This document shows positions 10,109-20,258 of a stretch of DNA of 64,000 nt, piece by piece. The notes below the pieces were generated by a model, which was not told the DNA's origin, made no database searches, and was given only the letters and a program-made list of their open reading frames with translations. The stretch comes from Trypanosoma brucei gambiense DAL972. Lineage: Eukaryota; Euglenozoa; Kinetoplastea; Trypanosomatida; Trypanosomatidae. The DNA is taken from positions 682,001 to 746,000 of the forward strand of contig NC_026744.1 of assembly GCF_000210295.1 (NCBI RefSeq), given 5' to 3'. Positions within the stretch are counted from its first letter, which is position 1; each line of letters begins with the position of its first letter. Made by a program: the position numbers and the translations under genes.

Positions 10109-11387
10109 TTATTACTAAACTAAACCACATTCCGATGCAAATGATGCGGGGTGTAGACGGAGAGGGGAAAGGAGGTGTGTGTGTGTGTGGAGGAGGAGGG
10201 ACAAAAATAATTATTTTAAGGCGTTCAACAACAAATAAAAGTAGGAGAGCTCATTGATAATTATTCATGGAAAAATAAAATCATACAATATTAAACAATA
10301 AACAACACCTACAAGAGTAATGGAAGAAAAAAAAACAGGCACAAAATAGAAAGATGAGAATGTGACACAACAACTGTACGAGACCAAAAGGCGAATTGTC
10401 AGTGAAAATGACACCAAGAAACGATAACCAGAAAAGGCAACAACAACAAAATGTGCCTCCATTACACCTACGAGCGAAGCAACATGTCTAAAAACATAAT
10501 GCACAGCAACGAAGTACAAAAGGCATTTTTTTTTTTTTTGCGGTGACATGTTAGTTTCGTTTCCTTCTGAGAGAAAAAGAGGCTGCAGGTGGGAAAAAAA
10601 ATTGAAAACATAAAAATGAAAGAGAAAAAGGTTTGACACCACACCGATACAAAAAAAAAAGGAAGGGCGATTTGGTATGCTATAAAACCAATAGTGCAGG
10701 GCTGTTAATTGAAGCGAAGAGCCACTTGATACTTATTTTGTGAGAAGTTTTTTTTTTTACCTCTCTTGGACTTTAATTGCCCGTGTATGTATGATATGTC
10801 ATCGGATCCGGAAGAAGAGAGAAAAAAAATCAAGGAAATAACCTGGTACACTCCTCACTTATGAGAATGTTCCTCCTTTTTTTTCTTCTTTTCTAACCCC
10901 GATGTTGTCACTTTATTATTATTATCATTATTATTATTATTGTAACGGTTGACCAACCTTCAGTCCGCAAAACTCTCCCCTTTCACGCTCATAAAGATAT
11001 CTGTCGGTTTACAACATTCGATAGTAAATTTGAAACGTTTTCGCATTCTTTGCGTTATGCGAAAGCAATAAACACCATACCATATATATATATATATAAT
11101 TTTACACCATCACGCACATCATAAACTTACTTCTCCCTCCTCCCCTTCACACACCAATAGGCGTGGCTGTTGGCGCATATTTTCTTTACGATTATGTGTC
11201 TTTCATTCCGTCAGCACCACACCTTTTTTTTTTCGTGTTGACGTCCACACAGGCCCTTGCTGCACACCACATGACTCATCTTCATTCTTACGTATGTAAT
11301 CAATTTGCATGTAAATGCATGTGCGTGTTTACAAAAAAAAAAAAAACAACAACAAAAAAACACACTCACACTCCTATTTGTGGTGCA
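10109..11387 (-). other. M17 peptidase to 93-residue gene interval
   Basis: 3' UTR of the M17 peptidase and acceptor region of the small gene. Contains a TTA-type repeat (10913-10941), a TA repeat (11082-11098) and several A-runs. No gene seen. Confidence 0.6.
10913..10941. repeat. (TTA)n microsatellite
   Basis: Near-perfect trinucleotide run, interrupted once by TCA, in the 3' UTR of the M17 peptidase. Confidence 0.8.
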
Positions 11388-13085
11388 TTATGCTGTCCCA
11401 AAGAGTGAGGCTGCAAAGGTTTGTAGGAGTAATGTTACACCGAAACCTGTGGCGTCATCGCGGGCAGCAGGTGCTGCGAGGTCGACGTGTGCCCAATCCC
11501 CCTTGTATTTGCTGTCTATGTGACTCCCAACAAAGTAACCGGCGCAGCTAACTTGTGCATTCGAGCGATTCAGCACGGAGTTACGGCTGTCTGCTACACT
11601 GCTTCTGAACTCGGGGCACTGGAATTCTGGACAGAAAACAACAGGGAAACAGAGGTCACCACAGCGGCGTCCCGCCTGAAGGACGCGGTTTTCAATTTCC
11701 TCACTACTGGCATATAATGCGGCATGATAGCGGCCAGTGGCAATACCCTGAGCTCCCGTAAGCGTCGCCATGTCCACAATAACATCAGGCGTATAAGGCA
11801 GAAGAGCCGAGGCGTGGTAAACTCCATCACCAAGTACCAGTCGACCTTCAGCATCTGTGTTATTGATTTCCACAGTTTTCCCTGATCTCATCCGCACAAT
11901 ATCGTCATTGCGCTGAGAGCGGGGTCCAACAGCATTGTCAGCAAGGCACAGAATGGACGAAATACGGTGAGGGACGCCGATCATTGCAAGTCCAATAAAC
12001 CCACAAAAGACAGCAGCCGCACCGCCCATATCGTGCTTCATCCCACACATGCCCGTCGTGGGTTTAATGGAGAGACCGCCAGTGTCGTATACAATACCCT
12101 TTCCAACAAAGGCCAATTTTTCTTGGGGATTTATGCCGCTGCCCCCGGCCGCATTGGGCTCGTAGGACAACGTTACCAAGTGCGGTGGATATTCCGCTGC
12201 CTTTCCAACACCATAAATTCCACCATATCCTTTCTCCCGCAGATCCTCTCCACTGATGATGTCAATGGAAACGTTGCGCTTCAACTTATTTTTCAGTTTA
12301 GCGATGTGTCCAGCAGCGATCTCCGTGAAAGTCGTTGTGTCCAGTAGGTTGCAAGGAGAATCAACCAAGCGTTGACAAAGCTGAATGGAGAGAGCTGCCG
12401 CATCGAGGTACTCCCGCTTTCCACATGCAAAAGTGTCACTTGCCTCGCTGAGGCTCTGCTTTCGCGTGTCTGGGGCAAACACGACTCGGACAGGAATGCC
12501 ACGATTCCAGTACGACTTCTCAGCGTAACCATTCTTTGCAGAAAAACTTTGATTGGCGCCACGCGCAACGGCAGCCGCCACGCAAAGCACGTTTTCGGCT
12601 TCGCAACAGTAAATATCGAGCGCACCTGAGGCTGCTGTGACACCCTTTACTTTCTTGGCATATGCCACGGCTTCCTTCACAATGTTGGTGATGGAGTCGG
12701 GGCGAAGAGGACAGTTATGGCGGGAGAAGGCTCCTGCTATGACTCCAAGTGTAATACGTAACTCGTGGTTAGTGCCACACCGGTAGCCATCACTCCTGAA
12801 GCTTGCCTCGTCGATTTCGTCGATTAGTTGATCTAGCTCAGGTTTGTGGTATGGGAATAACTGGCTGAGTCCTTTACTTTTCAGCTGCTGGCGAGTTCCA
12901 AGAAGAAGAATAGTGTGGGGTTGAGGTGCGCTGTTGGAGGTGAGAACTTTGGCCATATGCTTTCCTTCAGTTGTGGTGTGAAACGTTACATTTGGCACAA
13001 AGTTAACGCAACTGTCAACAAAGCTCGACAAGTTGCTTTCCTCATAAACCGAGTTGCTGCGTTGCCGCTTGAGGGTTGCAGGCAT
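11388..13085 (-). CDS. Leucyl aminopeptidase, family M17
   Basis: 565 residues from a true ATG. It is a cytosolic-type metallo-aminopeptidase that removes N-terminal residues from peptides and normally forms hexamers with two metal ions per site. Catalytic-domain motifs are intact: VGKGIVYDTGG with metal ligands K329 and D334, then MKHDMGGAA, and the family signature NTDAEGRL at 409-416. The N-terminal half (about 1-190) is the divergent non-catalytic domain. The sequence is closest in feel to the NPEPL1-type branch of M17; kinetoplastids carry several M17 paralogues and I cannot say which this is. No targeting signal is obvious. Acceptor AG predicted at 13356-13357 after a T-rich tract, giving a leader of about 270 nt. 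Confidence 0.92.
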   Translation of the reverse strand: MPATLKRQRSNSVYEESNLSSFVDSCVNFVPNVTFHTTTEGKHMAKVLTSNSAPQPHTILLLGTRQQLKSKGLSQLFPYHKPELDQLIDEIDEASFRSDGYRCGTNHELRITLGVIAGAFSRHNCPLRPDSITNIVKEAVAYAKKVKGVTAASGALDIYCCEAENVLCVAAAVARGANQSFSAKNGYAEKSYWNRGIPVRVVFAPDTRKQSLSEASDTFACGKREYLDAAALSIQLCQRLVDSPCNLLDTTTFTEIAAGHIAKLKNKLKRNVSIDIISGEDLREKGYGGIYGVGKAAEYPPHLVTLSYEPNAAGGSGINPQEKLAFVGKGIVYDTGGLSIKPTTGMCGMKHDMGGAAAVFCGFIGLAMIGVPHRISSILCLADNAVGPRSQRNDDIVRMRSGKTVEINNTDAEGRLVLGDGVYHASALLPYTPDVIVDMATLTGAQGIATGRYHAALYASSEEIENRVLQAGRRCGDLCFPVVFCPEFQCPEFRSSVADSRNSVLNRSNAQVSCAGYFVGSHIDSKYKGDWAHVDLAAPAARDDATGFGVTLLLQTFAASLFGTA

Positions 13086-15539
13086 AATCAGCTGATATTT
13101 ACCAGTTTTCTTCGTGTGTCTGTGTGTGTGTCTGTTCGTATTTGTGTCTCAGTGTAATTCACTGCCTTCACTCCTTCCTCTTTTTTGTCGTACAAGTGTA
13201 CCTACTCTTCGCGATGCACCCGACAAAGCAAAGTAAACGCCTTTTCTATATTGTTTCTTTAAGTCTTTCTTGTTTGATTTCTTTAGGGTGATCCTCGTTA
13301 TTTGGTAGGCGTTATTATTTTAGATTATTTCTCTTTAGCGGCACAACGCGAAGTTCTAAAGAAGTAAATTATAAAAAAAAACAACAAAATAAATTAAAAA
13401 GAGAAGGAAAATGAGCAAAGGGTAAATGAAACAATGAATGGTAGTTATAATAAAATAGCAGCAACATCAATAATAGAGGTATTCGTTGTAAACACCATCA
13501 ACAAAAAGATGAATAACAAGCACATTGAAAAAACAGGATGAAGATGTAGCCTGTGTGTCCCTTTTTTTTTTCTCTTTCAAATGAGACAAAGCATCTCACT
13601 ACGGCAAACGCAATGACAAAGGAAGAGAAAAGGAGAGCGAAGGGGAGTTCAACGACAAGATAAACAAAAAAATTATTTGTTACTTTTCGTCTCTTCGTCT
13701 GCTTGTCCTTCTTTAAATACAGCACTTCAAAACCACTCCCTGACAGATAGGAAGAAAGCAAAAGAAGATAAATTTATGACGACAATTTACGCCACTACAC
13801 CAGCACAAAGCACATAAAGCACACAAACAAACAAACGAGTTGACGCTGCTATCAAATTCCCCCAACGAGACAAAGAAAACATTCACTAGTATCAGCACGC
13901 AAACGTGTTAACCCATATATAAATATACAATAACACATATTAATGTAAATATAAATGCATATATGTGTATATATACTTTTACATGGGTTTTTTTCTCTTT
14001 CCCATAATTTGTGGTTTGTACCAGAGTCGTTGAAAGGATATATCAAACAAGTAAAAGGAGAGAAAAAAAAAACAAGTACAAATCATGTAAAGCATCCTTT
14101 CACAGCAGGTCAGTAAAATCTTGCGCGTTAGAGAACATAGCAAACCACATACCATCATACACGAGAAACACACCTCACGCGAATTTGAAATCCCGATGTA
14201 TTAGCACCAGAAGCAACGACCATAACAATTATAACAATCATCATCGAAGGAGAAAATCAAATAAAAGGGAAGGAACTACTGAAAAATACACAATTGGCGG
14301 TGCCGACAAGCAATATACACACACATATATATATATATATATTTATTTATTTATTTATTTAGATTTATGAAAACGTTGCGAGCTTGTTTACTGCTGTTGT
14401 TAATATGGCTATAACCATTATTTCATCTTCTTTCTTTTCCTTCCTTCTTCTCGGTTTACGTACTTCATTCGTCAGCATCATTTTCCCCTCTGCACCCATC
14501 ACTTTCGGGAGAGGTAAGGGAGAAGCGTGAAACGGTAAGTGGAAACAACAGCATAACCTCGTCAGCAAAGTCCGCCGGCCGGCAACATTAAAAAATGAAA
14601 AAAAAAAGGAGAATGAGCAACCGAAGAAGAGACCTAGTAGAAAAATTAAGAAAAAGTGCAGGTACGAGTGTATAGAAAACACATGTGCGTTTCGTCTGCT
14701 CCGCAGTGCTATCCACCATCAGCAAATAGTTGCAATTCAAACAAAAAACAAAAGGAAACAAAAGTAGCGACCGCTTGCAGAGGGGTGCAATGGAGGAAGA
14801 GAAAGGGAAAAGAGAGAACAATGGAAGAAGGTGCAGTAAAATTCTTTTCTTTCCGGGAACTTCATATCCCACAACTTCACAGTCACACATATTCCCAACG
14901 CGGACTTTGCACGAATGAGCCCCACACATAAGTATATATATATATATATTTACACACATAATTTTAATCAATTCAGTGCGACTCCCTTTCGTCAAATTCC
15001 ATTAACGTGCGTTCTCTTTCTCCCCCCCTCTCCCTCCTACCGTTGCTGCAAAACGGTTTATGGTAGAAGCTTTACACGTAAAAGAACACAACCTAAGTGC
15101 TCTTGTACGCGCATGCTTCATCCAGCAACAAGTTAGAGAGGCTCCCTTCGTGGTTTGCACACAAATAGGACCTTAGAGAGAAAAGAAAAGAGAAACAAAG
15201 TGTCTACTGCAAACAAAGCACGAGCAATGCGGCAAGGGAGTAGGAATCAAGGCGGACACTTCCATCTGTGTGGTGAACACTTCGAAAATGGAGGATAAAA
15301 ACACAGGAAGCTCAACGTGCAACTAAACCACATTATGCGAGGTGGGGAGAGACGCCGCGTTTACAACGAGTAACATCCTACTAACATTTATGACTACAAA
15401 GCGGATGTGAACCAGCTTCCCACTTACTGTTCCCCTCTCCCTCAACTTCATTCACATACAAACACGTGTATGCCCTTATTTATTTATATATGTACGTACA
15501 AGCAAGCTCGCATGTTGAATTGCATCATCACTATACAAA
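13086..15539 (-). other. Kinesin to M17 peptidase interval (2.45 kb)
   Basis: The longest gene-free stretch. It holds the kinesin 3' UTR and the M17 leader, with at least four sense-strand polypyrimidine tracts (about 15170-15200, 14740-14840, 14588-14655, 13373-13440). TA/TTTA repeats lie at 14315-14362 and 14933-14950. Frames here translate low-complexity sequence and start at GTG or TTG. An unannotated non-coding transcript is possible. Confidence 0.5.
14315..14362. repeat. (AC)n-(AT)n-(TTTA)n composite microsatellite
   Basis: Composite run of CA, then TA, then TTTA units in the kinesin 3' UTR, with the same order of units as at 4690-4719. Confidence 0.85.
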
Positions 15540-18500
15540 CTACGTCTGTGCAAGCACGTCAACAAGGCGGTCCAAGGCACAGCACTCACCCGAATGGTCC
15601 CCGCAGCTTCGAGCCTCTTTCATTGCCTGCAGTGCCGTCTTCAACTCATTCAAAGCGTTATCAGTCAACAACGAATCTGAGCACACACGTTGGAGGGCTG
15701 CCTCAACGTCAATCGGCTCCGTATGGTTTCGCACGAAGGGAATAACAACATCATTCAGTTCGTCCTCCTCGTCGCTATTACCACTACCATTTTTCACACC
15801 TGCTCTCGAGCCACCTTGACGACTTCTTTCGATCTCCATAGTGCCACCGGCTCTGCCTTTCATGGATAGCCTCGGTGTGGTGCCGCGTGGTGTCATGAGT
15901 GCTGTGGCTTCACGCTGCTTTATTTTCTCTAAGGAGTTGACATTCTCGTCCACATGTCTCCAGTAAGTCAAATCACCGTGCACTTCTTCGGCCTTCTCTC
16001 CATCCCCCAGCGCCCGCCGCAAGCAGAGGATACTCTCCTGGCACGTTACACCGGGGCTTTCATACAATATGTTCCGTATGACATGACGAAGTCCATCGTA
16101 GAACTCGTCACTGTTCTCCATGTCGTGAAATGTAACAAAGAGAGAGCGTTGCACCATGCGCAGCAGTGCACGGCTCCCGGGTGAGCTTATCACCCACATG
16201 GTGTTTTCCCAGAACTGACTGCTGCCTACGACATATACACTGTTGGTCGCGACCACAGACGGTTCAGTGCCCTTTGTATTGTTACTGCTACCATTGACAT
16301 TACTGCCTACGCGGTTTCCACCCTTGCCGTCGTCTTGTGAATTCGGGTTCCACACCAGATCTTCCAACTTGACGCAGCGGGCCGTGGCGGGCCCAAGGTA
16401 AACTTTCTTGGCACAGTGCGCCACACGACTCACAATGCGCGAGAAAAAGTTGTGCGGCACCATGTTCAATGTAAAGCGGTAAAAAGGACCATGTAAAAAC
16501 GATGGCACGTGCATGCAGAACGAAGAGGGAGTGGGATTCATGAAGCACGAGGGTATGAGCACAAAATGCTCTGACTCGGGACCACCTGAGGGACCCGCAG
16601 ATTTTTTCCGTCCAAGCCCGGATCCAACTTCCCTCATGTCTTTCCCAGCATTCGTCGGCGACGACTGTACGCTTGTGTTTTCATCGTTGAAAAAAGAGTA
16701 CTGAAGTCGACTACCCATAATGATAAAGTCATAACTGCGCAACAACTCCAGCAACCCACCTAGTTGTGCGAAACCATATCCCTTTTCCTTTAGTACTCCA
16801 TCGAATAGAGCTAACGCTGTCCTCATTGTCAAAACACCCTGAAGCAAGGCTCCACATACATCTTCAATTAGAACAGCATCCACATCGAATGGAAGGGATT
16901 TTCTCATGCTTTGCATAACCTCTCGGCACAGGACGAGTGGCACGGAGCGGAGAGACGAGTCATTTCCAGGGAGTTTGGGTGTCACAGTAGAGCAGCATGA
17001 CAAGGTAGCCACGACGCGAAAAACCCACGGTGTGTCCACAATTACATACTTCCTCATGGCACGGTGCCTGTAGTGGTGATGCAACACACCCCAACTCATT
17101 AAAAGTTGAATATGTCGATGGAGGTCGTCCAAATTGTCACTGTAGCGGTTATCCAATGCATTGGCAACTGATTTAAACTCTCCAAAGGCTACACACCACT
17201 TCCCTTCACGGTTTATTTCTTTCGTTCGCTTCCCAAGGGATAGCAGCAACTTTGGAACCTGAGCATTTGGAAAGTCAGCATCATTGCGGCAGCGCCGAAT
17301 AGCTTGATCCCCAAACCAGGAAAGCAAATCAGGGAATTTCCTCAACCGCTCAAACATTGGTGCAAAAACAGTGCGGTTAACATTATCCACAGCGAAGCAA
17401 CCAGCGATGGAGGGCCGCATGTCTCCAACAACTTGCAGCGTACGAAAGTAATTGTTCACTTGCATCTCAAGTTCGGAGAAATGTTGAGCTAACTTACTGC
17501 TCTTAAGCGGGGAGCGGTCGAGGTAAGTTCCAACCAACACCACAGAAGTGTCTCGGGTGGTGGTGTGTGAAAGAATAAACTCCAAAAAGGGCAGAAGGCC
17601 TTCGAACGGGACGCTCTGAAGAAGTGAAAAGCATAACACATAAGTTGCACGGCGCGTTGGCAGAAGCCCCTGGAGAAGAGAAAAGCAACCAGTCCCCCCT
17701 AATTCCATCACATTCATCTCCACAGACGGATACTCCCCTGTGGTTGAAATCGTTGTTGACTCTACTCCAAAGGAGGGTCGCAAGTTCTTTTGATCACTAG
17801 TGAAGATCGAGTACCATTTGTCCTGTTTGTGCAAGTTTTCGCGGAAAGAAGTTTTCCCGCAGCTGCCGCAACCGAGCACAAGGAAGGTGTGACGATAAAT
17901 AACATTGTATTCGTCGTCTCTGAGTTTTAACCTCCTTGCCGTCTTCACTGCACGAATTCGCTCCATACCTTCGCCAGCACCAATACGACTTCTCCCTACT
18001 CCCTTTGCAGTCCTTGGTAAACGAACTGACGTGGGTCGGACGTCGGCTGCCACTGGGTCTTTGTGAGTTGGCGGGCGATAGGTGTTTGTTTGGGCCTGGT
18101 GTTGCAGAACATCTTTCAGCTGCAATGCTGGAACAAAAGGGGAAACACCACTACCCGCAGTAATTGGGGGAACAACAGGTGCTGCACTACCACCATTACC
18201 AGTATTAGCGGCACTAGACGCGATGCCTCCTCTCGGACTGTTAGTGGCGGCAACGGTAGTGATACCAACACCCACACTTTGTGTTGGGGCAGGGATTCTC
18301 AAGCTAGGTACGGAGCTTTCGGAGATGTTTTTAAAACGAGGTGAGAGTATTGTACCCTCCGCCGAGCGCATAGGACGACGCCGCGCAGTCATCGACGGCG
18401 CTGTGGGGTCTGTGAACTTGAACTGCAGAAATTCATCTCCAATGCACACCACGGTACCACTCATTAACGGGACGTCCCTCGATATTGGTTCTTGTTCGTC

Positions 18501-20258
18501 ATTAATGTACGTGAGGTTGCCCTCCAGAGGTCGAAGTAACACACAACCATTTCCCTGGCGAACGAAGCAACAGTGCCGTGGAGCGACCCCACTGGTTCCC
18601 TCTCCACTCACTGTGATGCTCCGCCACTCGCTCCCTGGTGTTGGCTCTTCTGTTCCAAGGTATGTGGTTCCAGCCACAAGGTGCTCAACCACCCAATCCC
18701 CTACACCTTCCATATTGAGAATAAAGGGCTCATTACGGTCTAACTTAATTGTTGGGTGCGTTGGCCTTGGTGCCTCTTGCTGTTTCCCTTCCGCTTTGGT
18801 GAGTTGCTTTATAAGTTCCTCCGCCTGCTCCAATTTTGATAACAAAACAGCAGCGTCATGTGGCCTTCGTGGTGTCATGGAGGGGATGCTACTCTCCAGA
18901 TCCTCCATGTTACTGGCGGGGCCGTGGCCGCCCCCAGCGGAATTGGGTAACCCACCAGGATTTGCTAAATCTGGCATTACTCCTCCCCGAAGAGCAAGTT
19001 CCTCGTAGTGCTTCATCTTCTCTCGGAGTTGCTGTACCTCTTCTTCCAACTCACGTATTCTTTTATCCCCTGCTGCGGCGTTTACAACTGCACGGGTGAC
19101 GATAGACTTAGCACGATCCGCATAGCGCAGCGTGCTCATCGTTTCGTCGTAGTTTGCCGCTGCCGGGCTGAGCGTAGACAACATGAAGGTTTTACTGTTC
19201 CCGCCAAGAGACTCCTTAAGGATAAATGTTAAGGTGGAGTCACGATACGGGACGTGTCTTCGTCCACCAGCATCCGGCTTGCTTTTTCCGATGTCTGCTA
19301 AGGCACTAATCACCTGACCTAAAACCGTCAGAGATTTGTTTATATTTGCTCCCTCACGCAATGTGCCACCTTCTGCACCCGTAGACTTTGCCCTCTCACT
19401 TCCTGCAAGGTCCACCAGGTTAACTTTTGCACGGAGCTCTGTGCATGACACCGTACCATCTTTTACTTTCCCCATACGCTTCTGGATTACTGTGATTGAG
19501 AATATGGCGTGAGATCTACTTGAACGGTCATTCATATTTGTTGCTGCAATGTGACGACTCTGATTTCCTCCGTGCATCACTTGCATCATACTCTCCTCAG
19601 AATCCACTTGCACCTCCGAAATACCTTCAACATATACACCCAACACCTTGTGCTCGCGGACTTTGAGGTTCTCACACTTTGGATTAAGAAGGCAGTTGAC
19701 ACGCTCCTGGTATATTTCCATGTAGCTCACGAGAACTGTAATGTTCAACTGCGGTGGAAGTGCATTTTCCTCAACGCCTGATGAGCGCGCCGCCTCTCGT
19801 TCCCTCTCGTTCTCCGCCACTTCCTTCGCAACCATCTCAAAAAGACCCCTGGAAAGTCGGGGAATAATACCGGGGTCAACCACTACGTCACGGCCACCCG
19901 AAGGACCCATCATGGAGTAGCTTTTCCCGCTTCCAGACTGGCCATATGCGAAAACACATGCATTGAAACCTTTAATGGTTGCCTGGAGAACGGGGATACC
20001 AAGATACTCGTACACAGTTGTTTGGCTGTCGTTGCTGTCAAAAGCTCGGTCGAAGCTGAAGCACTTTCCCCCCGCCGCATCACACCCTGCGTCAGTCGCC
20101 GCACCGTTGGGGACACTTGACTTGTAAATACTAACCGTTTTTCCATTTTGGAACTGTAGGCAAATGGGTGAGTTGAGACGCTTCTCCCGCTCGTTGAGAG
20201 GTCGGGCACGCACGCAAACGGTCACATGCCCCTCCTCCGCATCGCGTGGCTTCGACAT
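15540..20258 (-). CDS. Kinesin with FHA domain fused to a Roc-COR-like GTPase module
   Basis: 1572 residues from the ATG at 20258; the frame extends 50 codons further only to a GTG, and the motor begins right after this ATG. Residues 10-392 are a kinesin motor with P-loop GQSGSGKS (106-113), switch I NDRSSRSH (243-250) and switch II LVDLAGSE (281-288). A neck coiled coil follows (398-422), then an FHA domain (about 510-617) as in KIF1/Unc104 kinesins, and a low-complexity linker. Residues 787-975 form a small GTPase with P-loop GCGSCGKTS (796-804), a G3-like ELGG with E in place of D (852-855), and LVGTYLD (908-914), the Roc form of the G4 motif. Residues about 985-1415 look like COR: IVDTPWVF, a late FVLIPSCFM, then GPFYRFTLNMVP. 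The tail has an acidic patch. It is predicted to be a microtubule motor regulated by a second nucleotide switch; cargo unknown. Confidence 0.9.
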   Translation of the reverse strand: MSKPRDAEEGHVTVCVRARPLNEREKRLNSPICLQFQNGKTVSIYKSSVPNGAATDAGCDAAGGKCFSFDRAFDSNDSQTTVYEYLGIPVLQATIKGFNACVFAYGQSGSGKSYSMMGPSGGRDVVVDPGIIPRLSRGLFEMVAKEVAENEREREAARSSGVEENALPPQLNITVLVSYMEIYQERVNCLLNPKCENLKVREHKVLGVYVEGISEVQVDSEESMMQVMHGGNQSRHIAATNMNDRSSRSHAIFSITVIQKRMGKVKDGTVSCTELRAKVNLVDLAGSERAKSTGAEGGTLREGANINKSLTVLGQVISALADIGKSKPDAGGRRHVPYRDSTLTFILKESLGGNSKTFMLSTLSPAAANYDETMSTLRYADRAKSIVTRAVVNAAAGDKRIRELEEEVQQLREKMKHYEELALRGGVMPDLANPGGLPNSAGGGHGPASNMEDLESSIPSMTPRRPHDAAVLLSKLEQAEELIKQLTKAEGKQQEAPRPTHPTIKLDRNEPFILNMEGVGDWVVEHLVAGTTYLGTEEPTPGSEWRSITVSGEGTSGVAPRHCCFVRQGNGCVLLRPLEGNLTYINDEQEPISRDVPLMSGTVVCIGDEFLQFKFTDPTAPSMTARRRPMRSAEGTILSPRFKNISESSVPSLRIPAPTQSVGVGITTVAATNSPRGGIASSAANTGNGGSAAPVVPPITAGSGVSPFVPALQLKDVLQHQAQTNTYRPPTHKDPVAADVRPTSVRLPRTAKGVGRSRIGAGEGMERIRAVKTARRLKLRDDEYNVIYRHTFLVLGCGSCGKTSFRENLHKQDKWYSIFTSDQKNLRPSFGVESTTISTTGEYPSVEMNVMELGGTGCFSLLQGLLPTRRATYVLCFSLLQSVPFEGLLPFLEFILSHTTTRDTSVVLVGTYLDRSPLKSSKLAQHFSELEMQVNNYFRTLQVVGDMRPSIAGCFAVDNVNRTVFAPMFERLRKFPDLLSWFGDQAIRRCRNDADFPNAQVPKLLLSLGKRTKEINREGKWCVAFGEFKSVANALDNRYSDNLDDLHRHIQLLMSWGVLHHHYRHRAMRKYVIVDTPWVFRVVATLSCCSTVTPKLPGNDSSLRSVPLVLCREVMQSMRKSLPFDVDAVLIEDVCGALLQGVLTMRTALALFDGVLKEKGYGFAQLGGLLELLRSYDFIIMGSRLQYSFFNDENTSVQSSPTNAGKDMREVGSGLGRKKSAGPSGGPESEHFVLIPSCFMNPTPSSFCMHVPSFLHGPFYRFTLNMVPHNFFSRIVSRVAHCAKKVYLGPATARCVKLEDLVWNPNSQDDGKGGNRVGSNVNGSSNNTKGTEPSVVATNSVYVVGSSQFWENTMWVISSPGSRALLRMVQRSLFVTFHDMENSDEFYDGLRHVIRNILYESPGVTCQESILCLRRALGDGEKAEEVHGDLTYWRHVDENVNSLEKIKQREATALMTPRGTTPRLSMKGRAGGTMEIERSRQGGSRAGVKNGSGNSDEEDELNDVVIPFVRNHTEPIDVEAALQRVCSDSLLTDNALNELKTALQAMKEARSCGDHSGECCALDRLVDVLAQT

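Noticed and set aside
14588..14995. 135-codon minus-strand frame in the kinesin-M17 interval
   Set aside because: TTG start; Leu/Phe/Ser low complexity from C/T tracts.
18082..19008. 308-codon plus-strand frame
   Set aside because: Antisense shadow of the kinesin FHA/linker region, with no acceptor context or recognisable domain.
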